DNA from: Rhodoglobus vestalii | GTDB lineage: Bacteria; Actinomycetota; Actinomycetes; Actinomycetales; Microbacteriaceae | Assembly (NCBI RefSeq): GCF_006788895.1 | Contig: NZ_VFRA01000001.1 | Coordinates: forward strand, 2,771,883-2,835,882 | Reading direction: 5' to 3' | DNA: 64,000 nt | In this document: positions 26,690-37,460 of the stretch, in pieces | Layout of the letters: the number at the start of each line of letters is the position of its first letter | Numbering within the stretch: position 1 is the stretch's first letter | The notes under the pieces: generated by a model | Databases searched by the model: none | The model's input: only the letters and a program-made list of their open reading frames with translations | What the model was told of the DNA's origin: nothing | Made by a program: the position numbers and the translations under genes

Positions 26690-27436
26690 TTATTCCTTTA
26701 CGGCGAGAGCGGCAGCCCCAAGGATACCCGCATTGTTGCGGAGCTCCGCGGGAATGATGGGGGCATTGAGGTTCAACAGCGGCAAGAACTTGTCGTGACT
26801 TTTAGAAACGCCGCCACCCACAAGGATCAAGTCGGGGGAGAACAGACGTTCCAGATGCGAATAAAACCGCTGAAGCCGCTTAGCCCACGCTGACCAACTC
26901 AATCTCCGGCGCTCTTTCGCCGCGAACGACGCACCCTTCTCGGCTTCACGACCGCCGATAAGCAGGTGCCCGAGCTCCGAGTTGGGCACGAGAACTCCGT
27001 TGTAGATCAGGGCGCTTCCGATTCCGGTGCCGAGGGTGGTGAGGAGCACCAAACCGCGAACACCCTTGGCTGCGCCATAGCGAACTTCAGCTACGCCAGC
27101 GGCATCCGCATCATTGACAAAGTGGATGTCGCAGCCCAGCGCCTTCTCGAAGAGCTTCTCAGCCTCTAGCCCGATCCACTCGTCAGCAATGTTTGCCGCC
27201 GACATGGTTGTGCCGTTGCGAACAACTGCCGGAAAGCAGACCCCAACGGGCATGTCCTTCGGGATGCCGCCGAGTTGCCCGATGAGGTTGACGACAACGT
27301 CGACGATTTCATCAGGCTTACCAGATGCGGGGGTAGCAATCTTTTTTCGATCGCCTACCAGCTCGCCCGTGGCAGTGTCAACGATGGCACCTTTGATTCC
27401 GGTGCCGCCAATGTCGATACCTAAAGCGTGGGTCAT
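26690..27436 (-). CDS. ppgK: Polyphosphate glucokinase
   Basis: Phosphorylates glucose using polyphosphate or ATP. The 248-residue ROK-type protein has the phosphate loop GIDIGGTGIKGAIVD, the catalytic Asp in HFVNDADAAGVAE, and the second phosphate motif TLGTGIGSAL. The LSWSAWAKRLQRFYSHLE helix near the C-terminus is characteristic of the polyphosphate type. A GAAAGAGG site precedes ATG 27436. It is in one run with map upstream and the VIT gene downstream. Confidence 0.94.
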   Translation of the reverse strand: MTHALGIDIGGTGIKGAIVDTATGELVGDRKKIATPASGKPDEIVDVVVNLIGQLGGIPKDMPVGVCFPAVVRNGTTMSAANIADEWIGLEAEKLFEKALGCDIHFVNDADAAGVAEVRYGAAKGVRGLVLLTTLGTGIGSALIYNGVLVPNSELGHLLIGGREAEKGASFAAKERRRLSWSAWAKRLQRFYSHLERLFSPDLILVGGGVSKSHDKFLPLLNLNAPIIPAELRNNAGILGAAALAVKE

Positions 27437-27455
27437 GATGTGCCTCTTTCGCAGA

Positions 27456-28322
27456 TTAGGGAAGCGTCAGAATCTCTGTGCCACGCTCGGTGACAACCAT
27501 CGTGTGCTCGAATTGCGCTGTCAGACTTCTATCGCGGGTGGTGACTGTCCAGTCATCGGCCCACAGATCCCATTCGTAGGTGCCCAGAGTGAGCATCGGC
27601 TCGATGGTGAAAACCATGCCAACCTCAATCACATCATCGAACTGCGGTGCAGCGTCGTAGTGGGGAATGATGAGACCGGAGTGGAAAGCTGAACCAACGC
27701 CATGCCCCGTGAAGTCCCTGACAACGCCGTACCCAAAACGTTTTGCGTAGGACTCGATAGCGCGGCCAATCACATTGACTTGGCGGCCCGGCGCAACGGC
27801 CTTGATACCGCGGTTGAGGGCTTCTTGTGTGCGTTCAACGAGAAGCCGAGCATCCTCCGAGACTGTCCCCACAAGGAACGTCTTGTTGAGATCGCCATGC
27901 ATACCGTTTTTGTATGCCGTGATGTCGATATTGATAATGTCGCCGTCTTCGAGCACAGTGTTGTCGGGAATCCCGTGACAGATCACCTCATTGATGCTTG
28001 TGCAGCATGACTTGGGAAACCCTCGATAGCCAAGTGTTGACGGGTAGGCGCCGCGCGCCACCATGTACTCATGGGCAATCTGATCGAGCTGCGCTGTTGT
28101 GACACCCGGTTCGATAGCGGCCCCGACCGCCTCGATCGCCCCGGCAGCAATCGTGCCGGACTCGCGGATGCGGCCCACTGCCTCGTCGTCATAGACGTCA
28201 GACCCGGTGAACGGGCGTGGGGCAGCCTTTCCCACATACTCCGGCCGGGTGATCGACGGGGGAACTGCTAACGCTGGGGGGATCACTCCAGGAACGAGGT
28301 GACCAGAAGTATTCCGAGGCAT
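27456..28322 (-). CDS. map: Methionine aminopeptidase, type I
   Basis: Removes the initiator methionine from new proteins. The 288-residue protein has the five metal ligands of the family: Asp in GDIINIDITAY, Asp in MHGDLNKTF, His in TGHGVGSAFHSG, Glu in TIEPML and Glu in QFEHTMVV. The roughly 40-residue N-terminal extension with TRPEYVGK fits the actinobacterial MetAP1c form with a putative SH3-binding-like segment. A TAGACT box six bases before the ATG suggests a leaderless mRNA. Confidence 0.96.
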   Translation of the reverse strand: MPRNTSGHLVPGVIPPALAVPPSITRPEYVGKAAPRPFTGSDVYDDEAVGRIRESGTIAAGAIEAVGAAIEPGVTTAQLDQIAHEYMVARGAYPSTLGYRGFPKSCCTSINEVICHGIPDNTVLEDGDIINIDITAYKNGMHGDLNKTFLVGTVSEDARLLVERTQEALNRGIKAVAPGRQVNVIGRAIESYAKRFGYGVVRDFTGHGVGSAFHSGLIIPHYDAAPQFDDVIEVGMVFTIEPMLTLGTYEWDLWADDWTVTTRDRSLTAQFEHTMVVTERGTEILTLP

Positions 28323-28334
28323 CTCACCAGTCTA
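28323..28334 (-). promoter_or_regulatory. Candidate leaderless promoter of map
   Basis: On the minus strand TAGACT (28334-28329), six bases (GGTGAG), then ATG 28322. Confidence 0.45.
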
Positions 28335-28370
28335 ACGGCGTAGCCTTGAGGCCGACGAAGGGATAAGACT

Positions 28371-29950
<1,580 letters not shown>

Positions 29951-29966
29951 CTATTTTGCGACACAG

Positions 29967-30803
29967 CTACTCGTGATAAGAGTGCGCTTCGGTGGGGTAG
30001 GAACCGTCTTCGACATCAGCCCGGTACGCTTTCACGGCACCAGCGAGGGTAGATCGAAGATCGGCATACTGTTTGACGAATTTGGGAATCCGACCTTTGG
30101 TGAATCCGGCCCAATCGGTCCACACCAGCAGTTGGCCGTCAACATGGGGGCCAGCGCCAACACCAATGGTCGGGATGCGCAGCGCCTCAGTGACCTTGGC
30201 TGCGGCATCCGCCGGAACCATCTCGAGAACAACAGCGAAAGCACCGGCCTCCTCGACAGCATGAGCATCGGCAAGCAACTGTTCGAGTTGTTCACCGCGG
30301 CCCTGGATTACGTGGCCGCCCAAACCGTGCTCACTTTGAGGGGTGTAACCAATGTGTGCCATGAGCGGAATTCCGGCATCCACGATTCGACGGATTTGCT
30401 CGGCACTGCGAACCCCTCCCTCTAATTTCACCGCGTGGGCACCGGTCTCCTTCATGAAGCGAAAAGCGGTGTGGAGCGCCTCATCGGGGCCGGTCTCATA
30501 GGAGCCGAACGGCAGATCGGCTACGACGAATGCACGGGTCACAGCACCGGCAACCGCGCGGGTAAGGGGAATGAGGTCGTCGATCGTGACGGGCAATGTG
30601 GTGTCGTAGCCGTACACGTTGTTGCCTGCGGAATCTCCGACGAGCAGAAAATCGATCCCCGATTCGTCAAAAATACCGGCAGTCAACTGGTCATAACTGG
30701 TGAGGCCAACGATCTTGATTCCGGTCTCTTTCGCAGTCTGAAAATGGCGGGTGCGGACGCGTTTGGGGTTTGCTTGCGTGGCAGCGGCGGCAGGGTCAGT
30801 CAT
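29967..30803 (-). CDS. panB: 3-methyl-2-oxobutanoate hydroxymethyltransferase
   Basis: Transfers a hydroxymethyl group from methylene-tetrahydrofolate to 2-oxoisovalerate, the first committed step to pantothenate and so to CoA. The 278-residue TIM barrel shows [39 protein letters not shown] (metal Asp), KLEGG, and [21 protein letters not shown] 30803 has TAGACT seven bases upstream and no Shine-Dalgarno site. Other pan genes are not in the window. Confidence 0.95.
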   Translation of the reverse strand: MTDPAAAATQANPKRVRTRHFQTAKETGIKIVGLTSYDQLTAGIFDESGIDFLLVGDSAGNNVYGYDTTLPVTIDDLIPLTRAVAGAVTRAFVVADLPFGSYETGPDEALHTAFRFMKETGAHAVKLEGGVRSAEQIRRIVDAGIPLMAHIGYTPQSEHGLGGHVIQGRGEQLEQLLADAHAVEEAGAFAVVLEMVPADAAAKVTEALRIPTIGVGAGPHVDGQLLVWTDWAGFTKGRIPKFVKQYADLRSTLAGAVKAYRADVEDGSYPTEAHSYHE

Positions 30804-30948
30804 AGTGGCCAGTCTAACGACACAGTCGAAGCGAATGATTGGATGATCGTGGCGGCGATTGCGCTGCATTGCGGCGTCAGAGCAAGTAGCCTAAGAGGGG
30901 CACAATCGACGTCGCACATCCGCGACACGGCACGGATCGAGGGACTCA

Positions 30949-32292
30949 ATGTCAATGGACAAGCAGCGCGACTTTGTTCTCCGCACGATCGAAGAACGTG
31001 GAATTAAGTTCGTGCGATTGTGGTTTACCGACGTCGTCGGCACGCTGAAGAGTGTTGCTGTGGCTCCTGCAGAAATTGAGGGTGCTTTCGCTGAAGGGCT
31101 CGGGTTCGACGGCTCAGCTATTGAAGGCTTTACCCGCGCCTACGAAGCGGACATGCTCGCGCATCCAGACCCCACAACTTTTCAGATTTTGCCGTGGCGC
31201 GGAGAAATCGACCCCACTGCGCGCATGTTCTGCGACATCACGACCCCGGATGGACAACCAGCAGCGTCTGACCCTCGGAACGTGCTCAAGCGCGCGCTGG
31301 CAAAGGCAGCCGACCGCGGATTTACCTTCTATACCCACCCCGAAATTGAGTTTTACCTGCTCAAGTCCAGCAAGCTCAAGAATGGTAGCCCCCAGCCGGT
31401 GGACTCTGCGGGTTTTTTTGACAACGTTCCCGGCGGCACTGCACACGATTTTCGCCGCCGTTCGGTTCGGATGCTCGAAGACCTCGGCATCTCGGTAGAA
31501 TTCAGCCATCACGAATCCGGGCCTGGTCAGAACGAGATCGATCTGCGCTACGCCGATGCACTCACTACCGCGGACAACATCATGACGTTCCGCACCGTGA
31601 TCAAAGAGGTTGCTATCGAGCAGGGCGTGTACGCCACATTTATGCCGAAGCCAATGTCGGGCCAGCCGGGATCAGGAATGCACACCCATATGTCACTCTT
31701 CGAGGGCGACTCCAACGCGTTCTACGATGCCAGCGGTCACTACCAGCTCTCGAAGATTGGCCGCCAGTTCATGGCAGGCATCCTCAAGCATGCCCCCGAA
31801 ATTACCGCCGTCACCAACCAATTCGTGAACTCCTACAAGCGCCTCTGGGGTGGAGACGAAGCCCCCAGCTTTGTCACGTGGGGCCACAATAACCGTTCGG
31901 CGCTCATCCGCGTTCCTCTCTATAAGCCGGGCAAAGGCCAGAGCGCGCGCATTGAGTATCGTGCACTCGACTCGGCTGCGAACCCCTACCTCGCGTACTC
32001 CCTGCTCCTCTCTGCAGGCCTCAAGGGCATCGAAGAGGGTTATGAGCTTCCTCTCGAAGCAGAAGACGCCGTTGGCGATCTCTCAGAGCACGAACGTCGC
32101 GCGCTCGGCTATGAACAGTTGCCCTCTAACCTCAACCACGCGCTGAGCATCATGGAGAGTTCAGAACTGGTGGCGGAAACGCTCGGCGAACAGGTTTTCA
32201 ACTATGTACTGCTCAATAAGCGTCGCGAGTGGAAGGCGTACCGCGCCCAGGTCACCCCCTACGAGCTGGAGAGCAGTCTAGAGATCCTTTAG
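30949..32292 (+). CDS. glnA2: Type I glutamine synthetase, GlnA2-like
   Basis: A 447-residue class I glutamine synthetase. It has KFVRLWFTDVVGTLKSVAV, GFDGSAIEGF, the PKPMSGQPGSGMHTHMSL ammonia/glutamate site and NNRSALIRVP. In the region where adenylylated enzymes carry NLY-x-LP, this protein reads DAVGDLSEHERRALGYEQLP, so the target tyrosine context is absent and GlnE should not control it. The order glnA2-glnE-glnA1 is the actinobacterial one. GAGGGACTCA precedes the ATG; an alternative ATG lies six bases later. Confidence 0.93.
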   Translation: MSMDKQRDFVLRTIEERGIKFVRLWFTDVVGTLKSVAVAPAEIEGAFAEGLGFDGSAIEGFTRAYEADMLAHPDPTTFQILPWRGEIDPTARMFCDITTPDGQPAASDPRNVLKRALAKAADRGFTFYTHPEIEFYLLKSSKLKNGSPQPVDSAGFFDNVPGGTAHDFRRRSVRMLEDLGISVEFSHHESGPGQNEIDLRYADALTTADNIMTFRTVIKEVAIEQGVYATFMPKPMSGQPGSGMHTHMSLFEGDSNAFYDASGHYQLSKIGRQFMAGILKHAPEITAVTNQFVNSYKRLWGGDEAPSFVTWGHNNRSALIRVPLYKPGKGQSARIEYRALDSAANPYLAYSLLLSAGLKGIEEGYELPLEAEDAVGDLSEHERRALGYEQLPSNLNHALSIMESSELVAETLGEQVFNYVLLNKRREWKAYRAQVTPYELESSLEIL

Positions 32293-32308
32293 AGGTTTCG
32301 GTCGTCTT

Positions 32309-35239
32309 ATGTCTAGGTCTCCATACACACTGACCGAACTTGCCAAACTGGGTTTCGTCGAACTCGGCGAAGCGCGCGAACGCCTCGTCGCTCTCGATCG
32401 CCCCGAAGTTCCGAAACTTTTTGCGCAGGCAGCAGACCCAGATCAAGCATTGCGGCTGCTCCTTTCGCTGTCGGAAACGGCGGGTGACCAGCTTGAGCCC
32501 CTTCTCGAAAGTGCTGAGGCGGCGGTCCGGCTGGTGCAGGTATTGGGGGCCTCAGCGGGGCTCGGAGATTTCTTTGTTCGACATCCAAATCAATTAGAAG
32601 CCCTGTTGGTGGCTATTCCTAGACCACTCACGCCGCAGGAGTACGTCGCGGTTCTCGCCGCAGCCGTTGAGGGAAAGAACGGTGAAGACGCGTGGGTGGC
32701 CCTCCGCATCCGTTACCGCCGAGAACTGGCCAACCTCACTGGCTGGGATCTCGCCCAAGACGATCCCCTCGGCGCAGTGGATCGCGTGACAATGGCACTG
32801 GCAGATCTTGCCGGCGCTGCGCTCGAAGCGTCTCTGAGTATCGCGCGACGCACAGTCAAGTTTCCGGCCGCTGACATTGCGGCAACCCGCGTGGCTATCA
32901 TCGGAATGGGCAAGGCGGGTGCTCGCGAGCTCAACTATGTTTCTGACGTTGACGTCATCTTCGTGACCGAGCCCGATGGCATTGGTGCTGACCGTGCGGT
33001 CGATATCGCGACGAGTCTCGCTATTCACACCATGCACGGGATCAATGACCTCACGCTCGAACCGGGCCTGTGGGAGGTCGATGCCAACCTCCGCCCCGAG
33101 GGCAAAGATGGCGCTCTCGTGCGCACTCTTGAATCGCACATTGCCTATTACGAACGTTGGGCCGACAGCTGGGAGTTTCAGGCGCTGCTCAAGGCCCGGC
33201 CAATCGCGGGTGACCACGATTTGGGTACCCGATACGTTGCCGCGGTTGCGCCGATGGTGTGGTCGAGCGCTTCCCGCGAAAATTTTGTCGCGTCCGTTCA
33301 GCGGATGCGCGAGCGTGTCACCGAAAATATCCCGCCAGAAGAACGCGACGTGCAACTCAAGCTTGGCCCCGGCGGACTGCGAGACATCGAATTCACGGTG
33401 CAACTGCTGCAACTAGTGCACGGTCAGAGTGACGATCAAGTGCGGCAGACATCGAGCCTCCACGCACTCATTGCGTTGGCCGAGCAGGGATACATTGGCC
33501 GCACTGAGGCGCGAGAGTTTGCCCGCGATTACCGTTTCTTGCGTTTGTTGGAGCACCGCATCCAGCTGTCGCGACTAAGACGCACCCATCTGATGCCGCG
33601 CGATTCTGACGAACTGCGTGTGCTTGCTAGAGCCACCGGTGTCGCCACGAGCGCCAACGATCTCACCGAGCAGTGGCAGCGAACCAAAATTGCCGTTCGG
33701 CGCTTGCACGAGCGATTGTTCTATCGCCCACTGCTGTCGGCGGTTGCCGCGCTTCCCGAAGAGGGGCTCGCGCTATCGAGTGAGCAGGCATCGGCGCGAC
33801 TTGCCGCCATCGGGTTTCTCGACCCGAAAGGCGCGCTGTCACACATTGCAGCGCTCACCGGCGGAGTCAGCCGCCGTGCAACGATCCAAAAGACGCTCCT
33901 GCCTGTCATGCTGCAGTGGTTTGCTGACGGAGCCGACCCCGACTATGGGCTGCTCGCGTTTCGACGCCTCAGCGAAGCGCTGGGTGAGTCGTACTGGTTC
34001 CTACGGATGCTGCGAGACTCCTCGGGTGCCGCCGAGCGACTCACCCATGTCTTGTCCGCGTCGAAATACGTTGGTGCGCTCTTTGAACGAATTCCGGACG
34101 CCGCAGCCTGGCTGGAATCAGAGAAGGAACTACGCCCACGGTCAGCAGACGTGCTCCGCGAGGAGGCACGCGCAATAGTTTCCCGTCACCGCGGAGATGA
34201 GGATGCCGCGGCTGTAGCGCTTCGCACGGCACGGCGCCGCGAAGTGTTGCGCTTGGCACTTGGTTCGATCCTCGGTGTCATGTCGTTTCAGGAATTGGGT
34301 CGCGGACTCAGCGCTGTGACGACAGTGATGCTAGAGGGCGCCCTGGCAGTGCTCCGCCCTGAACCGGATGGGATCGAGTTCGGTGTCATCGCTATGGGTC
34401 GTTACGGCGGCGCCGAGTCAGGTTTCGGATCCGATACCGACGTCATGTACGTTTACCGGGCTATCGACGCCGAAAGCGAAGATGCGGCCAAGCGTGCTGA
34501 CGCCATCGCCAAGGGCCTGAAGCGCGTCACGGAAGATGTGAAGCTTCCGCTGGATCTCGATCTCGATCTGAGACCAGAGGGCAAGAATGGTGCAATCGTG
34601 CGTTCTTTGGACTCCTATGAGGCCTACTACGAACGTTGGTCGCTCACGTGGGAAGCTCAGGCGCTTTTGCGTGCCCGTGGTGTAGCAGGTGACCAGGCGC
34701 TGCTGAGTGACTTTGAAGCGTTGGCTAATCGGGTGAGGTACCCGCAAGAGATTTCGCCCCAGGATGTGCGCGAGGTAAAACGGATCAAAGCTCGGGTTGA
34801 GTCGGAGCGGCTTCCCCAGGCGGCTGACCCATCGCGACACCTCAAGCTCGGACGCGGGTCGCTCAGTGATGTCGAGTGGTTTGTTCAGCTGCTGCAACTT
34901 CAGCATGGTGCGCGGGTGCCCGGGTTGAGAACCACGTCGACGCTGGATGCTCTTGACGCTGCGGTCGCGGAGAAACTTGTGACCGCCTCCGAGGCCGCAC
35001 GCTTGCGTGAGGCCTGGATTTTGGCTTCGCGTGCGCGCTCTGCGATTACGCTGTGGACCTCGAAAACATCTGACGTGCTGCCGACTGACCGACTACAGCT
35101 TGAAGGAATCTCGCGCATGTTGGAATACCCGCCACGATCTGCGAGCAAGCTTGAGGAAGATTACCTGCGTGCGACACGTCGGTCGCGACGGGTGTTCGAG
35201 CGCCGGTTCTACGGGGTTGTGAATCCGGTGCGCTCATAA
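32309..35239 (+). CDS. glnE: Glutamine synthetase adenylyltransferase/deadenylylase
   Basis: A 976-residue bifunctional enzyme that adds or removes AMP on glutamine synthetase. It contains two nucleotidyltransferase domains: GMGKAGARELNYVSDVDVIF near residue 200 (deadenylylating half) and AMGRYGGAESGFGSDTDVMY near residue 694 (adenylylating half), each with G-S-D-x-D metal ligands and each followed by a helical regulatory domain. It starts 17 bp after glnA2 and is convergent with glnA1, its probable substrate. Confidence 0.96.
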   Translation: MSRSPYTLTELAKLGFVELGEARERLVALDRPEVPKLFAQAADPDQALRLLLSLSETAGDQLEPLLESAEAAVRLVQVLGASAGLGDFFVRHPNQLEALLVAIPRPLTPQEYVAVLAAAVEGKNGEDAWVALRIRYRRELANLTGWDLAQDDPLGAVDRVTMALADLAGAALEASLSIARRTVKFPAADIAATRVAIIGMGKAGARELNYVSDVDVIFVTEPDGIGADRAVDIATSLAIHTMHGINDLTLEPGLWEVDANLRPEGKDGALVRTLESHIAYYERWADSWEFQALLKARPIAGDHDLGTRYVAAVAPMVWSSASRENFVASVQRMRERVTENIPPEERDVQLKLGPGGLRDIEFTVQLLQLVHGQSDDQVRQTSSLHALIALAEQGYIGRTEAREFARDYRFLRLLEHRIQLSRLRRTHLMPRDSDELRVLARATGVATSANDLTEQWQRTKIAVRRLHERLFYRPLLSAVAALPEEGLALSSEQASARLAAIGFLDPKGALSHIAALTGGVSRRATIQKTLLPVMLQWFADGADPDYGLLAFRRLSEALGESYWFLRMLRDSSGAAERLTHVLSASKYVGALFERIPDAAAWLESEKELRPRSADVLREEARAIVSRHRGDEDAAAVALRTARRREVLRLALGSILGVMSFQELGRGLSAVTTVMLEGALAVLRPEPDGIEFGVIAMGRYGGAESGFGSDTDVMYVYRAIDAESEDAAKRADAIAKGLKRVTEDVKLPLDLDLDLRPEGKNGAIVRSLDSYEAYYERWSLTWEAQALLRARGVAGDQALLSDFEALANRVRYPQEISPQDVREVKRIKARVESERLPQAADPSRHLKLGRGSLSDVEWFVQLLQLQHGARVPGLRTTSTLDALDAAVAEKLVTASEAARLREAWILASRARSAITLWTSKTSDVLPTDRLQLEGISRMLEYPPRSASKLEEDYLRATRRSRRVFERRFYGVVNPVRS

Positions 35240-35304
35240 CAGTGGTCTGTCGCTCTATCGCCGCCGTGCGTGAGGCGATGATTACGCACCGTCACGTTAA
35301 CGCC

Positions 35305-35340
35305 GTTGGGGCCGCATCCCCTCAAGGATGCAGCCCCAAC
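35305..35340. terminator. Bidirectional terminator between glnE and glnA1
   Basis: GTTGGGGCCGCATCC (35305-35319) pairs with GGATGCAGCCCCAAC (35326-35340) over 15 bp with one mismatch and a six-base loop. The position between two convergent stops suits both genes. Confidence 0.75.
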
Positions 35341-35356
35341 CAGCGCTAGCTACTGC

Positions 35357-36793
35357 TTAGACGCCGAAGTACAGTTCGTACTCATACGGGTGCGGGCGCT
35401 GCGCGAACGGAAGAAGCTCGTTCGTGCGCTTGTAATCAATCCAGGTCTCGATGAGATCCTTCGTGAAGACGTTGCCCTCCATGAGGAATTCGTGGTCAGC
35501 CTCAAGAGCGACAAGTGCTTCTTCGAGCGACGCCGGAACCTGGGGAATCAGGCGAGCTTCCTCGGGAGGCAGCTCGTAAAGGTCCTTATCAACGGGCTCG
35601 TGTGGCTCAATCTTGTTCTTGATGCCGTCGAGACCCGCCATCAACTGCGCCGCGAACGCGAGGTACGGGTTACCCGAAGCGTCGGGTGCGCGGAACTCGA
35701 TGCGCTTTGCCTTAGGGTTCGTTCCCGTGATCGGAATTCGAATTGACGCTGAACGGTTTCCTGCCGAGTACACGAGGTTTACGGGTGCTTCGAACCCGGG
35801 GATCAAGCGACGGTACGAGTTGACGGTCGGGTTCGTGAAAGCGAGCACGGCTGGCGCGTGCTTGAGCAGTCCACCGATGTACCAGCGCGCGGTGTCGCTG
35901 AGCCCTCCGTAGCCTTTCTCGTCGTAGAACAACGGTGTGCCGTCGTTCCAGAGCGACTGGTGGGTGTGCATTCCTGAGCCGTTATCGCCAAAGAGCGGCT
36001 TCGGCATGAACGTCGCGGTCTTGCCCCATTCGTTCGCCGTGTTCTTCACGATGTACTTGAACTTGAGGATGTCGTCTCCGGCGTGAACGAGGGTGTCGAA
36101 CTTGTAGTTGATTTCTCCTTGTCCGGCGGTACCAACCTCGTGGTGGCTGCGCTCGACGTCGAGTCCGACATCGATGAGCTTTACGACGATGTCATCGCGA
36201 AGGTCTGCGTGCTGGTCGACGGGGGAGACGGGGAAGTAGCCGCCCTTGAATGGCGTTTTGTTTGCGAGGTTTCCGCCTTCTTCGGTGCGTGCGCTGTTCC
36301 AGGCGCCTTCGCTCGAGTCAACTTCGTAGAAGCTCTTGTTGGCTTTTACTTCGTAGCGCACGTCATCAAAGATGTAGAACTCTGCCTCGGAAGCGAAGAA
36401 CGCGGTGTCGGCGATTCCGGTCGACGTGAGGTACTTCTCAGCCTTCTTGGCGACTTGGCGCGGGTCGCGGGCATAGATCTCACCATTGCGGGGGTTGTAA
36501 ATATCGAAAATGATGATCAGTGTGCGCTCGACACGGAACGGGTCAACGTACGCGGTGCTGACGTCGGGGATTAGCTGGAGGTCGGATTCGTGAATGGACT
36601 GGAACCCGCGGATTGATGAACCGTCAAAGAGCTGGCCGACGCTGAAGAAGTCTTCATCGACTGCGGCTGCAGGAATGTTGAAGTGCTGCTGGATGCCCGG
36701 CAGATCGGTGAACCGGATGTCGAGAAACTTCACGTCTGTGTCCTTGATAAATGCAAGAACCTCAGACGAATTGGCGAACTTCGGATGAGACAT
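35357..36793 (-). CDS. glnA: Glutamine synthetase type I, GlnA1
   Basis: The main glutamine synthetase, 478 residues, making glutamine from glutamate, ammonia and ATP. Visible are [48 protein letters not shown] and the NRSASIRIP strand. Near residue 400 the loop [12 protein letters not shown] contains the tyrosine adenylylated by GlnE. ATG 36793 is chosen for its GGGAG site; an upstream ATG at 36817 lacks one. A perfect 18-bp palindrome lies in the leader or promoter. Confidence 0.97.
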   Translation of the reverse strand: MSHPKFANSSEVLAFIKDTDVKFLDIRFTDLPGIQQHFNIPAAAVDEDFFSVGQLFDGSSIRGFQSIHESDLQLIPDVSTAYVDPFRVERTLIIIFDIYNPRNGEIYARDPRQVAKKAEKYLTSTGIADTAFFASEAEFYIFDDVRYEVKANKSFYEVDSSEGAWNSARTEEGGNLANKTPFKGGYFPVSPVDQHADLRDDIVVKLIDVGLDVERSHHEVGTAGQGEINYKFDTLVHAGDDILKFKYIVKNTANEWGKTATFMPKPLFGDNGSGMHTHQSLWNDGTPLFYDEKGYGGLSDTARWYIGGLLKHAPAVLAFTNPTVNSYRRLIPGFEAPVNLVYSAGNRSASIRIPITGTNPKAKRIEFRAPDASGNPYLAFAAQLMAGLDGIKNKIEPHEPVDKDLYELPPEEARLIPQVPASLEEALVALEADHEFLMEGNVFTKDLIETWIDYKRTNELLPFAQRPHPYEYELYFGV

Positions 36794-36824
36794 TGAGTGG
36801 AACTCCCGGGGCTTCATTGGCGAT

Positions 36825-36854
36825 CGGTTGAAATTTCAACCGCCTCTTAGACTA
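36825..36854 (-). promoter_or_regulatory. glnA1 promoter with an adjacent perfect 18-bp palindrome
   Basis: On the minus strand TAGTCT (36854-36849) is a -10 box, and the palindrome CGGTTGAAATTTCAACCG (36842-36825) begins 6 bases later, about where transcription should start. It fits either a repressor site or a stable 5' stem-loop. It does not look like the GTAAC-type GlnR box. Confidence 0.5.
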
Positions 36855-36917
36855 CAGAACTCGGATTTCGCGAGCATCTCCGCATTGTTTCGGGCATGTT
36901 ACGTGCCCGTGATTCGT

Positions 36918-36929
36918 TAGGCTGAGCAA
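36918..36929 (+). promoter_or_regulatory. Candidate leaderless promoter, RDD gene
   Basis: TAGGCT, six bases, then GTG 36930. Confidence 0.5.
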
Positions 36930-37334
36930 GTGAACCAGCAACAAAACTCCAACGACGATTGGCCGGGCAGGCGCATCGGGCTCCCCCCGGACGGCCCACG
37001 TTCTATCGCACGACTCGGTCGCCGTATCGTTGCTCTCGCAATCGACTGGGGGTTTGCGGTGATCGTCTCGGTCGCATTTTTCGATTACGATTCTCTCGCC
37101 ACTCTTGGGGTGTTCGTCGCAGCACAAATCGTATTGCTCATCACCGCGAATGGCAGCTTCGGGCATCTCATCACGGGGATGCGAGTGGTCCCGCTTACCG
37201 GGGGTCTTCTCGGTCTGTGGCGTCCGATTGTGCGCACCCTACTGGTGGCGATTGTAATCCCGGCTGTAATCTGGGATGCCGATCAACGCGGCATGCACGA
37301 CAGAGTTGCTGGAACTCTGCTCGTTCGTAGGTAG
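36930..37334 (+). CDS. RDD family membrane protein
   Basis: A 134-residue membrane protein with three hydrophobic helices. The RDD signature is seen in SIARLGRRIVALAIDWGFAV (Arg and Asp in the first helix) and in LITGMRVVPL. Function is unknown; some members act in ion or metabolite transport. Its place opposite DUF4191, close to glnA1, is common in actinobacteria. The start appears leaderless. Confidence 0.88.
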   Translation: MNQQQNSNDDWPGRRIGLPPDGPRSIARLGRRIVALAIDWGFAVIVSVAFFDYDSLATLGVFVAAQIVLLITANGSFGHLITGMRVVPLTGGLLGLWRPIVRTLLVAIVIPAVIWDADQRGMHDRVAGTLLVRR

Positions 37335-37352
37335 GAAATTTGCGGTGGGCTC

Positions 37353-37387
37353 TGAGTGCTGAGTGCTGAGTGCTGAGTGCTGAGTGC
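37353..37387 (+). repeat. Five perfect tandem copies of a 7-mer
   Basis: TGAGTGC occurs five times without a break between the 3' ends of the convergent RDD and DUF4191 genes. It lies outside both coding regions. Confidence 0.95.
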
Positions 37388-37390
37388 CGA

Positions 37391-37460
37391 GCTGTGAGCA
37401 CTATGCCCGCTGTGAGCACTATGCCCGCTGTGAGCACTATGCCCGCTGTGAGCGCTGAGC
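37391..37460 (+). repeat. Three perfect 18-bp tandem repeats plus a partial fourth
   Basis: GCTGTGAGCACTATGCCC is repeated at 37391-37408, 37409-37426 and 37427-37444, followed by a diverged fourth copy. The third copy holds the stop codon of DUF4191 (37437-37439, CTA on the plus strand), so the repeats run into the coding end of that gene. Confidence 0.95.

Noticed and set aside
37353..37460. Tandem repeats as a CRISPR array
   Set aside because: The units are contiguous, 7 and 18 bp, with no spacers, and no cas genes are nearby.
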